Source of the DNA: Pseudoalteromonas sp. T1lg23B
GTDB lineage: Bacteria > Pseudomonadota > Gammaproteobacteria > Enterobacterales > Alteromonadaceae
NCBI RefSeq assembly: GCF_002964665.1
Contig: NZ_PQBZ01000034.1
Coordinates: forward strand, 310,429-374,428
DNA length: 64,000 nucleotides
Direction: 5' to 3'
The notes beneath the pieces were generated by a model, which ran no database searches, was not told the DNA's origin, and saw nothing but the letters and a program-made list of their open reading frames with translations. Both the position numbers and the translations under genes were made by a program. Position 1 is the first letter of the stretch; every line of letters starts with the position of its first letter. Shown piece by piece: positions 36,256 to 46,129 of this stretch.

Positions 36256-37560
36256 ATGGCAGGTTCACCCACGGCATTGCCACCTACAGGTCAAGCCGAA
36301 CACGCACCCAACACAAATCATATGTTTGCTTTAAGTGCTCTTACTACACTGTTTTTTATGTGGGGCTTTATTACCTGCTTGAACGACATTCTGATTCCCT
36401 ACTTAAAAGCCATGTTTTCGCTCAGCTACACGCAAGCAATGCTAATTCAGTTTTGCTTTTTTGGCGCATATTTCGTGGTGTCTCTGCCCGCGGGAAAACT
36501 GGTCAGCAGGCTTGGCTTTCAAAGAGGGATCGTCCTTGGTTTAGTCATCGCGGCGATTGGCTGCGCGCTATTCTACCCAGCTGCGGCGCTACGCCAGTAT
36601 CATTTATTTTTAGGCGCACTATTCGTGCTTGCCAGCGGTATAACGATACTCCAAGTGTCAGCGAATCCTTTCGTGAGTATTCTTGGTGATGCCAAAACAG
36701 CATCATCTCGTTTGACCATGACCCAAGCGTTCAACTCTTTGGGCACCACAGTAGCTCCCGCCTTCGGAAGTATGCTTATTCTGTCTGCTGGTGTTGTATC
36801 CCAAGGTGAGCAAACGGATGCCAGCGGCGTACAGTTTTCTTATCTATTACTTTGTGCCATGCTCATCGTATTAGCTATTCTATTTTCTTTTTTAAAACTG
36901 CCTGTCATTGACCAGAAACATTCCTCGCATAGCGCAGAGGCAGAGACAACAACGTCAAATACCTTATTCTCTGTACTACACCATAAACATCTGACCTTAG
37001 GCGCAATTGCCTTATTTTTATATGTTGGTGGTGAAGTGGCTATTGGCAGTTTCCTAATAAACTATATTGGACTTGAAAATATTGCCGGCCTTGAAGAGGC
37101 GCATGCGGCGCATCTAATTACCTATTATTGGGGTGGAGCCATGGTTGGGCGTTTTATCGGTGCTGCTGTCATGCAAAAAGTAAACGCGGCACATGTACTC
37201 GTATTTAACGCATTCTCAGGTACTTTATTAGTGATGTTCGCCATCATGGGCGACGGAAAATTAGCGATGTGGTCGCTACTTCTAGTGGGATTGTGCAATT
37301 CAATCATGTTTCCTACCATTTTTAGCTTGGCGATTCAATCACTAAAATCGCAAACCGCGCAAGGTTCAGGTCTGCTCTGTCTGGCGATAGTTGGAGGCGC
37401 GATTGTGCCTTTGTTACAGGGCATGTTAGCAGATAGTATCGGGTTACAGGCGTCATTTATATTGCCAGCACTATGCTTTGTCTACATTGCCTTTTACGGC
37501 ATGTTCGGAACTACACCTAAGAAATTCAAACGATTTGAGATGCAACCGGAAAAACTATGA
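36256..37560 (+). CDS. Sugar MFS transporter, FucP/GluP family
   Basis: A 434-residue, 12-helix major facilitator. The segment FFMWGFITCLNDILIPYLKAMFSLSYTQAML is diagnostic of the fucose/glucose/galactose permease group. It likely brings in glucose released in the periplasm by the GH3 lipoprotein, whose gene overlaps its stop by four bases (ATGA). Regulated from operator 3. Confidence 0.92.
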   Translation: MAGSPTALPPTGQAEHAPNTNHMFALSALTTLFFMWGFITCLNDILIPYLKAMFSLSYTQAMLIQFCFFGAYFVVSLPAGKLVSRLGFQRGIVLGLVIAAIGCALFYPAAALRQYHLFLGALFVLASGITILQVSANPFVSILGDAKTASSRLTMTQAFNSLGTTVAPAFGSMLILSAGVVSQGEQTDASGVQFSYLLLCAMLIVLAILFSFLKLPVIDQKHSSHSAEAETTTSNTLFSVLHHKHLTLGAIALFLYVGGEVAIGSFLINYIGLENIAGLEEAHAAHLITYYWGGAMVGRFIGAAVMQKVNAAHVLVFNAFSGTLLVMFAIMGDGKLAMWSLLLVGLCNSIMFPTIFSLAIQSLKSQTAQGSGLLCLAIVGGAIVPLLQGMLADSIGLQASFILPALCFVYIAFYGMFGTTPKKFKRFEMQPEKL

Positions 37561-40076
37561 AAAATAACGCTTCATTCATCACGTTAAGTATTGCACTGTT
37601 TGGTGCAGTTGGATGCGCACAAGATACGGAAGGTCAAGTCAAGGTCGATAAACAAATATGGCCTAAGATTGCGACTGTCGCGCCAAACGATCCGACAATC
37701 GAAGATAAAGTGTCAGCGCTCGTTAGCACGATGACGCTAGAACAAAAAGTTGCGCAAATGATTCAACCGGAGATCCGCGATGTCACAGTTGAAGATATGC
37801 GTCGTTATGGTTTTGGTTCCTACCTAAACGGTGGCGGTGCCTTTCCAAACAACGATAAACATGCAACACCAGCTGACTGGATAACGCTTGCAGAGCAAAT
37901 GTATCAGGCCTCTATAGATGACAGCTTAGATGGCATCAGCATTCCTACTATGTGGGGCACGGATGCAGTTCATGGCCATAATAATGTGATCGGTGCGACA
38001 TTGTTTCCCCACAACATCGGTTTAGGTGCCGCTAATAACCCAGAATTAATAGAACAAATCGCCGCCATCACCGCTAAAGAGGTAATGGTAACGGGCATAG
38101 ACTGGGTATTTGCACCAACCGTAGCTGTAGTACGTGATGATCGCTGGGGAAGAAGCTACGAAGGTTATTCAGAGGACCCTGAGATTGTCGGTAAATATGC
38201 AGCAGCGATAGTGTCAGGTTTGCAAGGTCGCCCAGGTGACGAATTTTTGGCTGACAACCGCGTGATCAGCACAGTTAAACACTTTGTTGGAGATGGTGGC
38301 ACCGTTGGTGGCGATGACCAAGGCAATAACATAGATTCTGAACAAGACTTATTTAAAATTCACGCGCAAGGCTACGTACAAGGGCTTAGTGCGGGAGCGC
38401 AGTCTGTGATGGCCTCTTTTAATAGCTGGCATGGTGAAAAAATTCACGGCAATAAATATCTTCTTACCGACGTGTTAAAAACCCAAATGGGATTTGACGG
38501 CTTTGTTGTTGGTGACTGGAATGGACATGGTCAAGTTAAGGGATGTTCAAATGAGAGTTGTAGTCAAAGTATTAATGCTGGTCTAGATATTTTCATGGTG
38601 CCAACCAAAGCTTGGAAACCTTTATTAGAAAATACCATCGCGCAAGTGAAAAGTGGCGAGATCAGTGAGCAACGCATCAACGATGCCGTTTCACGGATAC
38701 TGCGCGTAAAATTCCGCGCAGGGTTGTTTGATAAGCCAAGCCCTGCTAACAGAGCCCTATCAGGTAAAACGGAACTTATCGGCCATCCTGAGCACCGAGC
38801 TGTCGCCCGCCAAGCGGTTCGCGAGTCACTTGTGTTACTCAAAAACAACAAACAGCTTCTCCCCTTGTCTCCTAACATTAATGTGTTGGTAGCTGGCGAC
38901 GGTGCAGACAACATTGGCAAACAATCTGGTGGCTGGACCATTACTTGGCAGGGAACGGGCAACCGAAATGAAGACTTCCCTGGTGGGAGCTCTATTTACG
39001 AGGGTATCAATCAAGTTGTGTCCGCAAATGGTGGAAAGGCGATATTAAGCGTGGATGGCTCTTACCAAACCAAACCTGATGTTGCCATTGTCGTGTTTGG
39101 AGAAGAGCCTTACGCTGAAGGTAACGGCGACTTAGACAACTTAGATTATCAAAGAGGCGACGCTAAAGACCTCACGCTACTAAAAAGATTACGCGCACAA
39201 GGTATTCCTGTGGTGTCTGTGTTCATCACGGGCCGCCCTCTTTGGGTTAACCCTGAACTCAATGCGTCAGACGCTTTCGTTGTCGCTTGGCTGTTGGGTT
39301 CTGAAGGTAATGGTGTCGCTGATGTGTTATTTAGTAAAGCCAATGGCGAAGTTAACCATGATTTTAAAGGTAAGTTGTCATTTTCTTGGCCAGCTTCGCC
39401 CGATGATACGAACCTGAATATCAATGACCCTGAGTATGCTCCCCTGTTTGCATATGGTTATGGCCTGACATATCAAGACGATACACAGTTGGAAAATCTC
39501 AATGAGGATGCTTCTTCTCAATCACAGCTGCAGCAATCGTTGGCCGTAATGCAAGGAAGCGTAAAGAGTCCGTGGACGTTAAGTTTACACAGTGATGGTC
39601 AGGCAATTACTATGGATAGCAATACTGCGTCATTGAATAACCTAACCGTACGCACTACCGATCGTAATATTCAAGAAGATGCGCGTGAAATAGCGTTTAA
39701 AACAAGCAGTGTCGCAAAAGTACAAATAGGACACGCATTTCCTAACGACATGCGTCATTTCAATGCGCCTACGAGCACGTTAACTTTCGATATAAAGCTA
39801 AATAGCGACCTGCATACGAGCACCAAAGTAGGTATTAATTGTGATGCGGCATGTTCTCAAGGTGTTTCATTGGCTAATGTATTAAGTGCTAAAGATAAAG
39901 GAATGTGGAAGACTATTAGCATAGCCACCAACTGTTTTTTGCATGACACAGAAAATATGGCAAAAGTATATAGCCCCTTTGCAATTGCTAGCCAGGGCCC
40001 GGTAAGCCTTACGGTGTCAGATATTGCGTTCAACAAACACACTGATCACGATGAGTACTATAGCTGTAATAACTAA
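37557..40076 (+). CDS. Exo-beta-1,3/1,4-glucanase lipoprotein, glycoside hydrolase family 3 (ExoP-like)
   Basis: An 839-residue enzyme, almost exactly the length of ExoP of Pseudoalteromonas sp. BB1. The N-terminal signal ends in a lipobox-like FGAVGC (Cys20), so it is probably lipid-anchored. The TIM barrel carries GTDAVHGHNNVIGATLFPHN and the catalytic nucleophile Asp320 in GFVVGDWNGHG. The alpha/beta sandwich supplies the acid/base from a loop that I could not fix to one residue. The C-terminal 170 residues form a beta-sandwich of carbohydrate-binding type. It should release glucose from beta-glucan ends in the periplasm. A terminator follows. Confidence 0.92.
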   Translation: MKNNASFITLSIALFGAVGCAQDTEGQVKVDKQIWPKIATVAPNDPTIEDKVSALVSTMTLEQKVAQMIQPEIRDVTVEDMRRYGFGSYLNGGGAFPNNDKHATPADWITLAEQMYQASIDDSLDGISIPTMWGTDAVHGHNNVIGATLFPHNIGLGAANNPELIEQIAAITAKEVMVTGIDWVFAPTVAVVRDDRWGRSYEGYSEDPEIVGKYAAAIVSGLQGRPGDEFLADNRVISTVKHFVGDGGTVGGDDQGNNIDSEQDLFKIHAQGYVQGLSAGAQSVMASFNSWHGEKIHGNKYLLTDVLKTQMGFDGFVVGDWNGHGQVKGCSNESCSQSINAGLDIFMVPTKAWKPLLENTIAQVKSGEISEQRINDAVSRILRVKFRAGLFDKPSPANRALSGKTELIGHPEHRAVARQAVRESLVLLKNNKQLLPLSPNINVLVAGDGADNIGKQSGGWTITWQGTGNRNEDFPGGSSIYEGINQVVSANGGKAILSVDGSYQTKPDVAIVVFGEEPYAEGNGDLDNLDYQRGDAKDLTLLKRLRAQGIPVVSVFITGRPLWVNPELNASDAFVVAWLLGSEGNGVADVLFSKANGEVNHDFKGKLSFSWPASPDDTNLNINDPEYAPLFAYGYGLTYQDDTQLENLNEDASSQSQLQQSLAVMQGSVKSPWTLSLHSDGQAITMDSNTASLNNLTVRTTDRNIQEDAREIAFKTSSVAKVQIGHAFPNDMRHFNAPTSTLTFDIKLNSDLHTSTKVGINCDAACSQGVSLANVLSAKDKGMWKTISIATNCFLHDTENMAKVYSPFAIASQGPVSLTVSDIAFNKHTDHDEYYSCNN

Positions 40077-40097
40077 TGTTTCATGTGTTACTTTCCC

Positions 40098-40119
40098 AAG
40101 GGCCTGATGGCCCTTTTTT
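40098..40119 (+). terminator. Rho-independent terminator of the transporter/GH3 operon
   Basis: AAGGGCC, loop TGAT, GGCCCTT and a T run. Confidence 0.85.
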
Positions 40120-40525
40120 ATTATTTTTGAATAGTCGACCTATTAAATGCCAATGCGTGGTGATAGCTTCTTTATCAAAAAACCAGCAAATATTAAAGGC
40201 ATAATGAATTACAGCCAATTACACCCAACCAATAAGCGCAATAAGCTTTCTAATATCCACCAGCAAATGCATGTAAATATTTTGATATATTAATTGCGTG
40301 TGAACAATTCCACACTAGGACGAGTTTAAACGGAATTATTTAATTCACAAAAACAAAATAATATAAATTTAATCAACAACATAATTTATGTATAATAATT
40401 TTCATTTCAGTGCCTTAATTGGGGTATTTATCTGGTCGGACCTCACTTTTAGTAAACATTAGTTAATAATGCGTTTCGAAATGTATATTTCATGTTTTTT
40501 ATTAAAACTCTAACTAGGAAAACTT
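40120..40525. other. AT-rich intergenic stretch with a lac-operator-like palindrome
   Basis: About 400 bases without coding signal, upstream of a secreted protein gene. GTGTGAACAATTCCACAC at 40298-40315 is an imperfect palindrome that could be a regulator site. A Shine-Dalgarno AGGAAA precedes the next ATG. Confidence 0.5.
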
Positions 40526-41641
40526 ATGACTTATAATTTAAAAGGATGTGCATTAGCTTTGGGACTTGCATGTTCAGCAGCTTTGCCATTTTATTCAAAC
40601 GCAGCTACTACAACTCTTACAAGCAGTGAACTCAATGATTTTCGTAGTGATTTGCATGACTACTTCGATGACTCAATTTACGCGGTCGCACAACTTCAAA
40701 ATGGTCAAGAAACTATTAATCAGCTTGAACTCGCAAAAAGCATGATTAATCAGATGACACAACAGCAATTACGCGAAACTTATCAAGCCATGGAGCTAAA
40801 CCCTAGTTTTTGGGAGCTACCCAATCATCTGAGTAAAGTTGCTCAGCTACAAAGGTCTATTGATAAGTTTGAATCGTCTCCAAAGTATAAGCAGTACACC
40901 GTGATGACTGCCAACACAGCATCTGAAGAAGCTAAAACATACGACGACTACAACGAAGCGCACTGTGACTTTTTCGAAGACCTTTTGGAAGAATTCCCAT
41001 TCGCAGTGTTCGTATTACCGGACGAAGCCGTTATCGGTATTTTAAGTATTGCAGCCGATGGTGTTGCCAATGCTTTAAGCCCTAGCATAGTTACCGTTGC
41101 AGCTGGTAATGGCGGTGGTGTACCAAATCCATTAAAAATTGGTGCCGTTGCTGCCGCACAGTTACTTAAGCTACATTGGCAAACAATCAAATGGTATCGA
41201 CAAGGTATCGCCGAATGTAAAGGCAAAATGCATCGTGATTACCTGTACGAAGTGGTCGGTTTACAGCAGTCAGATTATACCCCTAAAAAAGAGATCCAGC
41301 TAAGTACAGACTATATCGACAGAAGGTTAAAAGGCCGTGTGCACGAGTATTACTTCATGCTTCATGCAAAACTGGATGGTGAGCCTGTAAACATTGAGTT
41401 TGTATCAGCGAAGCTTAGCGATGAATCGCTTCCAATTGAGTTTAAAGAGCTTGTAGAAAAACGCACAGTATCGATGCGTCAATTGGGTGCAGGTATGTAT
41501 GAGTTGAAGTTAACCTATGACGATCCTGGCTTCTTCCACCCTAGAAAAATGCAGCTTGTGGTTAAGCACTCTCGTCCATCTGCTAAAGAAGGCGAGACAG
41601 TAACTCACAAGGGTATTTCATTTACTAACGTAATGAACTAA
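40526..41641 (+). CDS. Hypothetical secreted protein
   Basis: A 371-residue protein with a signal peptide ending near YSNAA. The first half is helical with repeated Gln/Leu/Glu (QNGQETINQLELAKSMINQMTQQQLRETYQAMEL), then a hydrophobic stretch around 165-215 (AVFVLPDEAVIGILSIAADG, Gly-rich GNGGGVPNPLKIG) that might insert in a membrane, and a beta-rich C-terminal part of about 110 residues. Two Cys (HCDFF and AECKGK) flank the hydrophobic part. I recognise no family. It stands alone with its own strong terminator. Confidence 0.65.
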   Translation: MTYNLKGCALALGLACSAALPFYSNAATTTLTSSELNDFRSDLHDYFDDSIYAVAQLQNGQETINQLELAKSMINQMTQQQLRETYQAMELNPSFWELPNHLSKVAQLQRSIDKFESSPKYKQYTVMTANTASEEAKTYDDYNEAHCDFFEDLLEEFPFAVFVLPDEAVIGILSIAADGVANALSPSIVTVAAGNGGGVPNPLKIGAVAAAQLLKLHWQTIKWYRQGIAECKGKMHRDYLYEVVGLQQSDYTPKKEIQLSTDYIDRRLKGRVHEYYFMLHAKLDGEPVNIEFVSAKLSDESLPIEFKELVEKRTVSMRQLGAGMYELKLTYDDPGFFHPRKMQLVVKHSRPSAKEGETVTHKGISFTNVMN

Positions 41642-41667
41642 TCACAGTTATAGTTTATGGTATTTAA

Positions 41668-41700
41668 ATAGTGATATGGCCTTTGCCATATCACTATTTT
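41668..41700 (+). terminator. Rho-independent terminator
   Basis: A perfect 13-bp stem ATAGTGATATGGC/GCCATATCACTAT around a CTTT loop, then TTTT. Confidence 0.8.
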
Positions 41701-41861
41701 ATCAGCATTTATAATGTAACTTCATGTAAACTTTTTAAGTGAGCCTCACTTATTACATTATATAAAATGATTATTAATAAAGAGCTTGGAGAGTTATATT
41801 TTCTAACAAAATCCAAGCCATTGTAGTAAATTAATATATAATAATTTTTACAAAACCAAAA

Positions 41862-42392
41862 TTACCACTTATATAATTTACACTTTTGCTTAGATTTTAA
41901 TGCGTAGCTAGATACTGTATATGACCCTATATCATTTTCTCTCACTGGGTCAAATGTAAAGCTTTCCATTGAAACATCCATAGTACCATTTGAGTCCAGC
42001 GTGTATGTAGTTTGAATTTTCGTGCTGGCTACTTCAAATAGACTCATAAACTCATTACCAATCAAATATTGGTCAATCACAATACCGTTGTTTTCATCAA
42101 CCGCATAATGACCAAGATCGCTATCAATTGTAAGCAGGCTATAGTTCCTTACTTGCTGCGTCTCTCCCTCCCCGTAGGTAATGATCCAATCAGCTTTTTT
42201 CTTAGTTACATCATTAATCTCAAGTGCCATTGGGAAAGTGTAGAACACGCCTCTTTTAGGAGAGCTCAATTCACACTGGCCTTTAAAGTAGCCATTCCAC
42301 TGCTCTGGTGCACCTTCATGTGGAACCGCCAAAGCCTTTACACTCGCTAACATAACCGGCGCAGCTATTAATAGTGGTAACTTATTTTTCAT
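41862..42392 (-). CDS. Hypothetical secreted protein, beta-rich
   Basis: A 176-residue protein with a signal peptide ending near VKALA. The mature part starts with PHEGAPEQWNGYFKGQCELSS and is a run of beta strands, with one Cys near each end (QCELSS and QKCKLYKW) that may form a disulfide and close a small sandwich or barrel. No known family. It diverges from the second TonB receptor gene 200 bases away, so a shared control region is possible. Confidence 0.6.
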   Translation of the reverse strand: MKNKLPLLIAAPVMLASVKALAVPHEGAPEQWNGYFKGQCELSSPKRGVFYTFPMALEINDVTKKKADWIITYGEGETQQVRNYSLLTIDSDLGHYAVDENNGIVIDQYLIGNEFMSLFEVASTKIQTTYTLDSNGTMDVSMESFTFDPVRENDIGSYTVSSYALKSKQKCKLYKW

Positions 42393-42594
42393 ACATTACT
42401 CCTTTTTATAAATATCACAAAACATCAAATACACAACTTAAAACAGTTGGTATATATAATAAATACATAATTATTACCCTATTTGCAAACATTAAAATCA
42501 AGCATTATGATGTCGCCCGCTCAAAAATGAGCAGTCATTTTATAACAATTATTTTCGTGCTAAGTTTTTATAGCACTGTTAGGAAATCAAAAAA

Positions 42595-45435
42595 TTGAAC
42601 AAATTAAGTCCAATTAGTAAATCAGTTAAATTACTTTGTTTGGGAGCAACGCTTAGCGCGCCAACACATATCGCTGTCGCTCAAGATAATGCTGTTGAGA
42701 AGATTCAAGTTACAGGTTCTCGTATATTACGTGAAGGCACCATCGCTCCGAGCCCTGTATCTGTTGTTACTGGTGAAGAATTAGTCAACACTGGTGCACT
42801 TAATATCGGTGAAGCATTAAACAAAATGCCCAGTCTCAAGCCTACATATGGGATGCAAAACTCAGGACGTTATATTGGTACTTCAGGTCTAAATATTCTT
42901 GACCTGAGAGGCATGGGAACTGACCGCACATTGGTACTGGTTAATGGTAAACGTCACGTCTCTAGCAACGCAGGCACTGCGTCAGTTGACACGAATACAA
43001 TCCCCACAGCTTGGGTAGAGCGCGTTGAAGTTATCACAGGGGGCGCATCAGCTGTATACGGCGCTGACGCGGTTACAGGTGTGGTAAACTTTATTCTTAA
43101 AGAAGATATTGATGGTTTTACTGCCTCAGCCACTCGTGGTGAAGCTCAGCACTCAGATTATGCCAACGACAAGCTGTCGATTTCTTTCGGTCGTGATTTT
43201 ATGGATGGCCGTGGTAATTTTGGTATTTCATACGAATACGCTTCGCAAAACAGACTCAATGCACTAGATAATGAATTTACCAACGGTGCTTACCGAGAGC
43301 TAAGTAACCCTAATCAAGACGCATCAAACAAGGATGCCTTGGACAATCCAGACCGCCTGATGTTTGAAAACGCTGGGATCTTTGCAATCAATGAAGCTGG
43401 CGCTTATAAACTGGCTGGAAATTGGTATACATTTGATGAAAATGGTGCGACACGTCCAATTCAAATTGACGGTGTAGTCGACGGTATTGGCTGTTCGAAT
43501 TGTGAATATGTAAACTTACGCAAGTTTACCGACGTTCAACCCGAGTTTGACCGACATATCGTTAACTTCAAAACTAATTATGAAATTAATGATGACACCT
43601 TGGTCTACTTTGAAGGTAAATATGCAAAGACCGAATCAGAAGATTGGGGACAGCCAAGCTTCTTTTATTTTGGTTCAGGGATTGAGATCACTCGAGATAA
43701 CGCATTTTTAGATCCTACAACCGCCGCATTGATGGATAGAAATTCATTAGACTCAATTACCGTTAATCGTTTCAATACAGATATAGGGCGACGATTTGAG
43801 CTCAACACCCGTGAAACAACTCGATTTGTTGGCGGTATTAAAGGGCTAGTAGCACAGTACTGGGACTATGAAGTGTATGTTAACTCTGGTATTACCGAAC
43901 TAGAACGTGCTAATCACAATAACTTGATAAAGCCAAACTTTAGAGCTGCAACAGATGCCATCAAAGACGCCCAAGGCAATATCATTTGTCGCGACGAAAT
44001 TGCCAGAGCCAACGGCTGTGTTGCAATGGACATCATGGGTATTAATCGTCCAAGCCAAGCATCTATCGACTATGTCAACACAGTGTCTGTTGGCCATAGT
44101 AAAATTGAACAATTGAATGTCGGTGGAACGCTTGCTAATGCAGCAATATACGAGTTACCAGCTGGGCCGGTAGGCGTGGCATTTGGTTTGGAGTATCGAG
44201 AAGAAAAGAGCCGCACTAGTGAAGACGATAATGCCAAAAGTGGTGACACATTCTTCAATGCGCTTGGTGAAGATGTAGGTCAGTTCGAAGTCGCAGAAGT
44301 ATTCGCTGAAACATCCCTGCCCTTGCTTGGTGATTTACCATTCGTTGATACCCTAACACTTGAAGTTGCCGCTCGTTACGCTGATTACAGCACCATTGGT
44401 GATGTGGTTAGTTGGAAAGCAGGACTGGATTGGCAGGTCAACGATGAGCTGAGAGTTCGCTCTACATTGTCTGAAGCGCTTCGTGCCCCTAATATTGGCG
44501 AACTATACGGTGCGCTTGGCGAAAACTTCTATAGTATTGACGACCCATGTCGCGTTAAGTACTTAAACGAAGTCACGGGTGATGCCAAAGCTAAACGAGT
44601 AGCTAACTGTGCAGCTTTAGGTGTACCTTCTGGCTTTGACAATCCTTACGATGAGTCTCGCATAAAAGGCACCTCTGGCGGTAACAGAGCGCTTAAAGGC
44701 GAAGAGTCAACGAGTTACACCATTGGTGCAGTATTCACCCCTACATACATTGATGGCTTAAGCATCACTGTAGACTATTGGAATATCCAGTTGGATGACG
44801 CGATTGACACAATACTTGCTCAACAGATTGTAGAGCGTTGTGTAGATGCAGACAGCATTAACAACCAGTATTGCGCCTTAATTACGCGTAACAACGAAGG
44901 TAAAATCACAGACCTAAGAGATATCGTTCTTAATATTGCGAGCCAACAAGCATCTGGTATTGATTTCGAAGTTAATTATGATATCAAGACGGATGTGGGT
45001 AATTTCAAAACGCGATTAATGGCAACTCGTCTAATTGAGCGTAAGAGCTTTCCTTTCCAAGAAGAAAGCCATACCTTTGAGGAATACGCTGGTGTAGACT
45101 CAGAGCCTGTTTGGCAAGGTACATTTGACTTAAACTATGACTTTGAAAGTTATTTCGCATCGTTGAGAGTTCGTTATCTTGAGAGAACAAATCGTTTTAG
45201 AGCCGATGAGTTAGCAAAGAATCCAAATTTCTCTAACTTTATGGCTTACCCATCTTATGTGGTTAGTGATATTACTGTAGGTTATCATTTTGATATGGGT
45301 GTCACCGTTAAATTCGGCATTGATAACGTATTTAATAAAGCACCAATAAAATACGTAACGGGAACGACTGACGCAAGTGGTTCATACGATAATATCGGCC
45401 GTTTCGGCTACGCACAGATCTCATATAAGTTCTAA
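42595..45435 (+). CDS. TonB-dependent outer-membrane receptor, second copy type
   Basis: A 946-residue receptor. A signal peptide ends at IAVAQ, then EKIQVTGSRIL (TonB-box region), a plug with NILDLRGMGTDRTLVLVNGKRH and GASAVYGADAVTGVVNFIL, and a large barrel ending in GYAQISYKF. It is of the Oar-like/iron-or-peptide group and is not related closely to the sugar receptor at 29-32 kb. The substrate is unknown. No ATG is available: translation must begin at TTG 42595, ten bases after AGGAAA, and the signal peptide is complete from there. It is followed by a terminator. Confidence 0.9.
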   Translation: MNKLSPISKSVKLLCLGATLSAPTHIAVAQDNAVEKIQVTGSRILREGTIAPSPVSVVTGEELVNTGALNIGEALNKMPSLKPTYGMQNSGRYIGTSGLNILDLRGMGTDRTLVLVNGKRHVSSNAGTASVDTNTIPTAWVERVEVITGGASAVYGADAVTGVVNFILKEDIDGFTASATRGEAQHSDYANDKLSISFGRDFMDGRGNFGISYEYASQNRLNALDNEFTNGAYRELSNPNQDASNKDALDNPDRLMFENAGIFAINEAGAYKLAGNWYTFDENGATRPIQIDGVVDGIGCSNCEYVNLRKFTDVQPEFDRHIVNFKTNYEINDDTLVYFEGKYAKTESEDWGQPSFFYFGSGIEITRDNAFLDPTTAALMDRNSLDSITVNRFNTDIGRRFELNTRETTRFVGGIKGLVAQYWDYEVYVNSGITELERANHNNLIKPNFRAATDAIKDAQGNIICRDEIARANGCVAMDIMGINRPSQASIDYVNTVSVGHSKIEQLNVGGTLANAAIYELPAGPVGVAFGLEYREEKSRTSEDDNAKSGDTFFNALGEDVGQFEVAEVFAETSLPLLGDLPFVDTLTLEVAARYADYSTIGDVVSWKAGLDWQVNDELRVRSTLSEALRAPNIGELYGALGENFYSIDDPCRVKYLNEVTGDAKAKRVANCAALGVPSGFDNPYDESRIKGTSGGNRALKGEESTSYTIGAVFTPTYIDGLSITVDYWNIQLDDAIDTILAQQIVERCVDADSINNQYCALITRNNEGKITDLRDIVLNIASQQASGIDFEVNYDIKTDVGNFKTRLMATRLIERKSFPFQEESHTFEEYAGVDSEPVWQGTFDLNYDFESYFASLRVRYLERTNRFRADELAKNPNFSNFMAYPSYVVSDITVGYHFDMGVTVKFGIDNVFNKAPIKYVTGTTDASGSYDNIGRFGYAQISYKF

Positions 45436-45449
45436 GCGTATAACAAGTA

Positions 45450-45482
45450 AAAGGGCGAGCAAACTATTGCCCGCCCTTTTTA
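45450..45482 (+). terminator. Rho-independent terminator of the second TonB receptor
   Basis: AAGGGCG/CGCCCTT with an inner GCAA/TTGC pairing, then TTTTT. Confidence 0.8.
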
Positions 45483-45518
45483 GTTTCCCCAAAGCATGGC
45501 CGATTTTGTGCTAGTTCC

Positions 45519-46070
45519 CTAATCTCGTTTGTATAGTGCTTCAATCGTTGCTGAGGCTAAACTGTTTGCATTGATCATATAACCCACTAGAGCTGAAGAT
45601 GGATCCTCCGGCAATGATAACTTTTCAACAGATAAAGCATGAACAGTAAATTGGTAACGATGAACACCGTGGCCACTTGGAGGACAGGCACCACCGAAAC
45701 TCTCAATCCCATAATCATTTTTAACTTGCAGTGCACCACTTGGTAGCTGTGCGCCCCCAGAAGCACCAATGCCCGCTTTTAACTCGCTAACATTAGCTGG
45801 TATGTTAATCACTTGCCAATGCCACCAGCCACTGCCAGTTGGCGCATCAGGGTCATATACTGTCAACGCAAAGCTTTTCGTTCCCTGGGGCGCATTAGAC
45901 CAAGCCAACTGTGGTGAAAGATTCTTGCCTTCGCAACCAAACCCATTGAAGAGATGTGCTTTAGTCATATGTTTACCTTGTGCAATATCTGTACTTGATA
46001 GGTTCAGTGCATGACTAATAAAAGGAGACGTGAATAATGTTATAAGTGCTAGCGTAGAGAAGGTTTTCAT
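45519..46070 (-). CDS. YbhB/YbcL-type Raf-kinase-inhibitor-like (PEBP) protein, exported
   Basis: A 183-residue phosphatidylethanolamine-binding-protein fold. A signal peptide ends near ISHAL. FNGFGCEGKNLSPQLAWSNAP, SFALTVYDPDAPTGSGWWHWQVINIP and YGGACPPSGHGVHRYQFTVHAL are the ligand-pocket motifs. E. coli YbhB and YbcL have the same fold; the role is unknown. It is not obviously tied to the upstream LysE gene, which ends 60 bases before it on the same strand. Confidence 0.92.
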   Translation of the reverse strand: MKTFSTLALITLFTSPFISHALNLSSTDIAQGKHMTKAHLFNGFGCEGKNLSPQLAWSNAPQGTKSFALTVYDPDAPTGSGWWHWQVINIPANVSELKAGIGASGGAQLPSGALQVKNDYGIESFGGACPPSGHGVHRYQFTVHALSVEKLSLPEDPSSALVGYMINANSLASATIEALYKRD

Positions 46071-46129
46071 ATCGTGCTCTCTTAGTGTGATTTAATCTTA
46101 AACTTGTTTAATTTATTGTGCATTGAATG

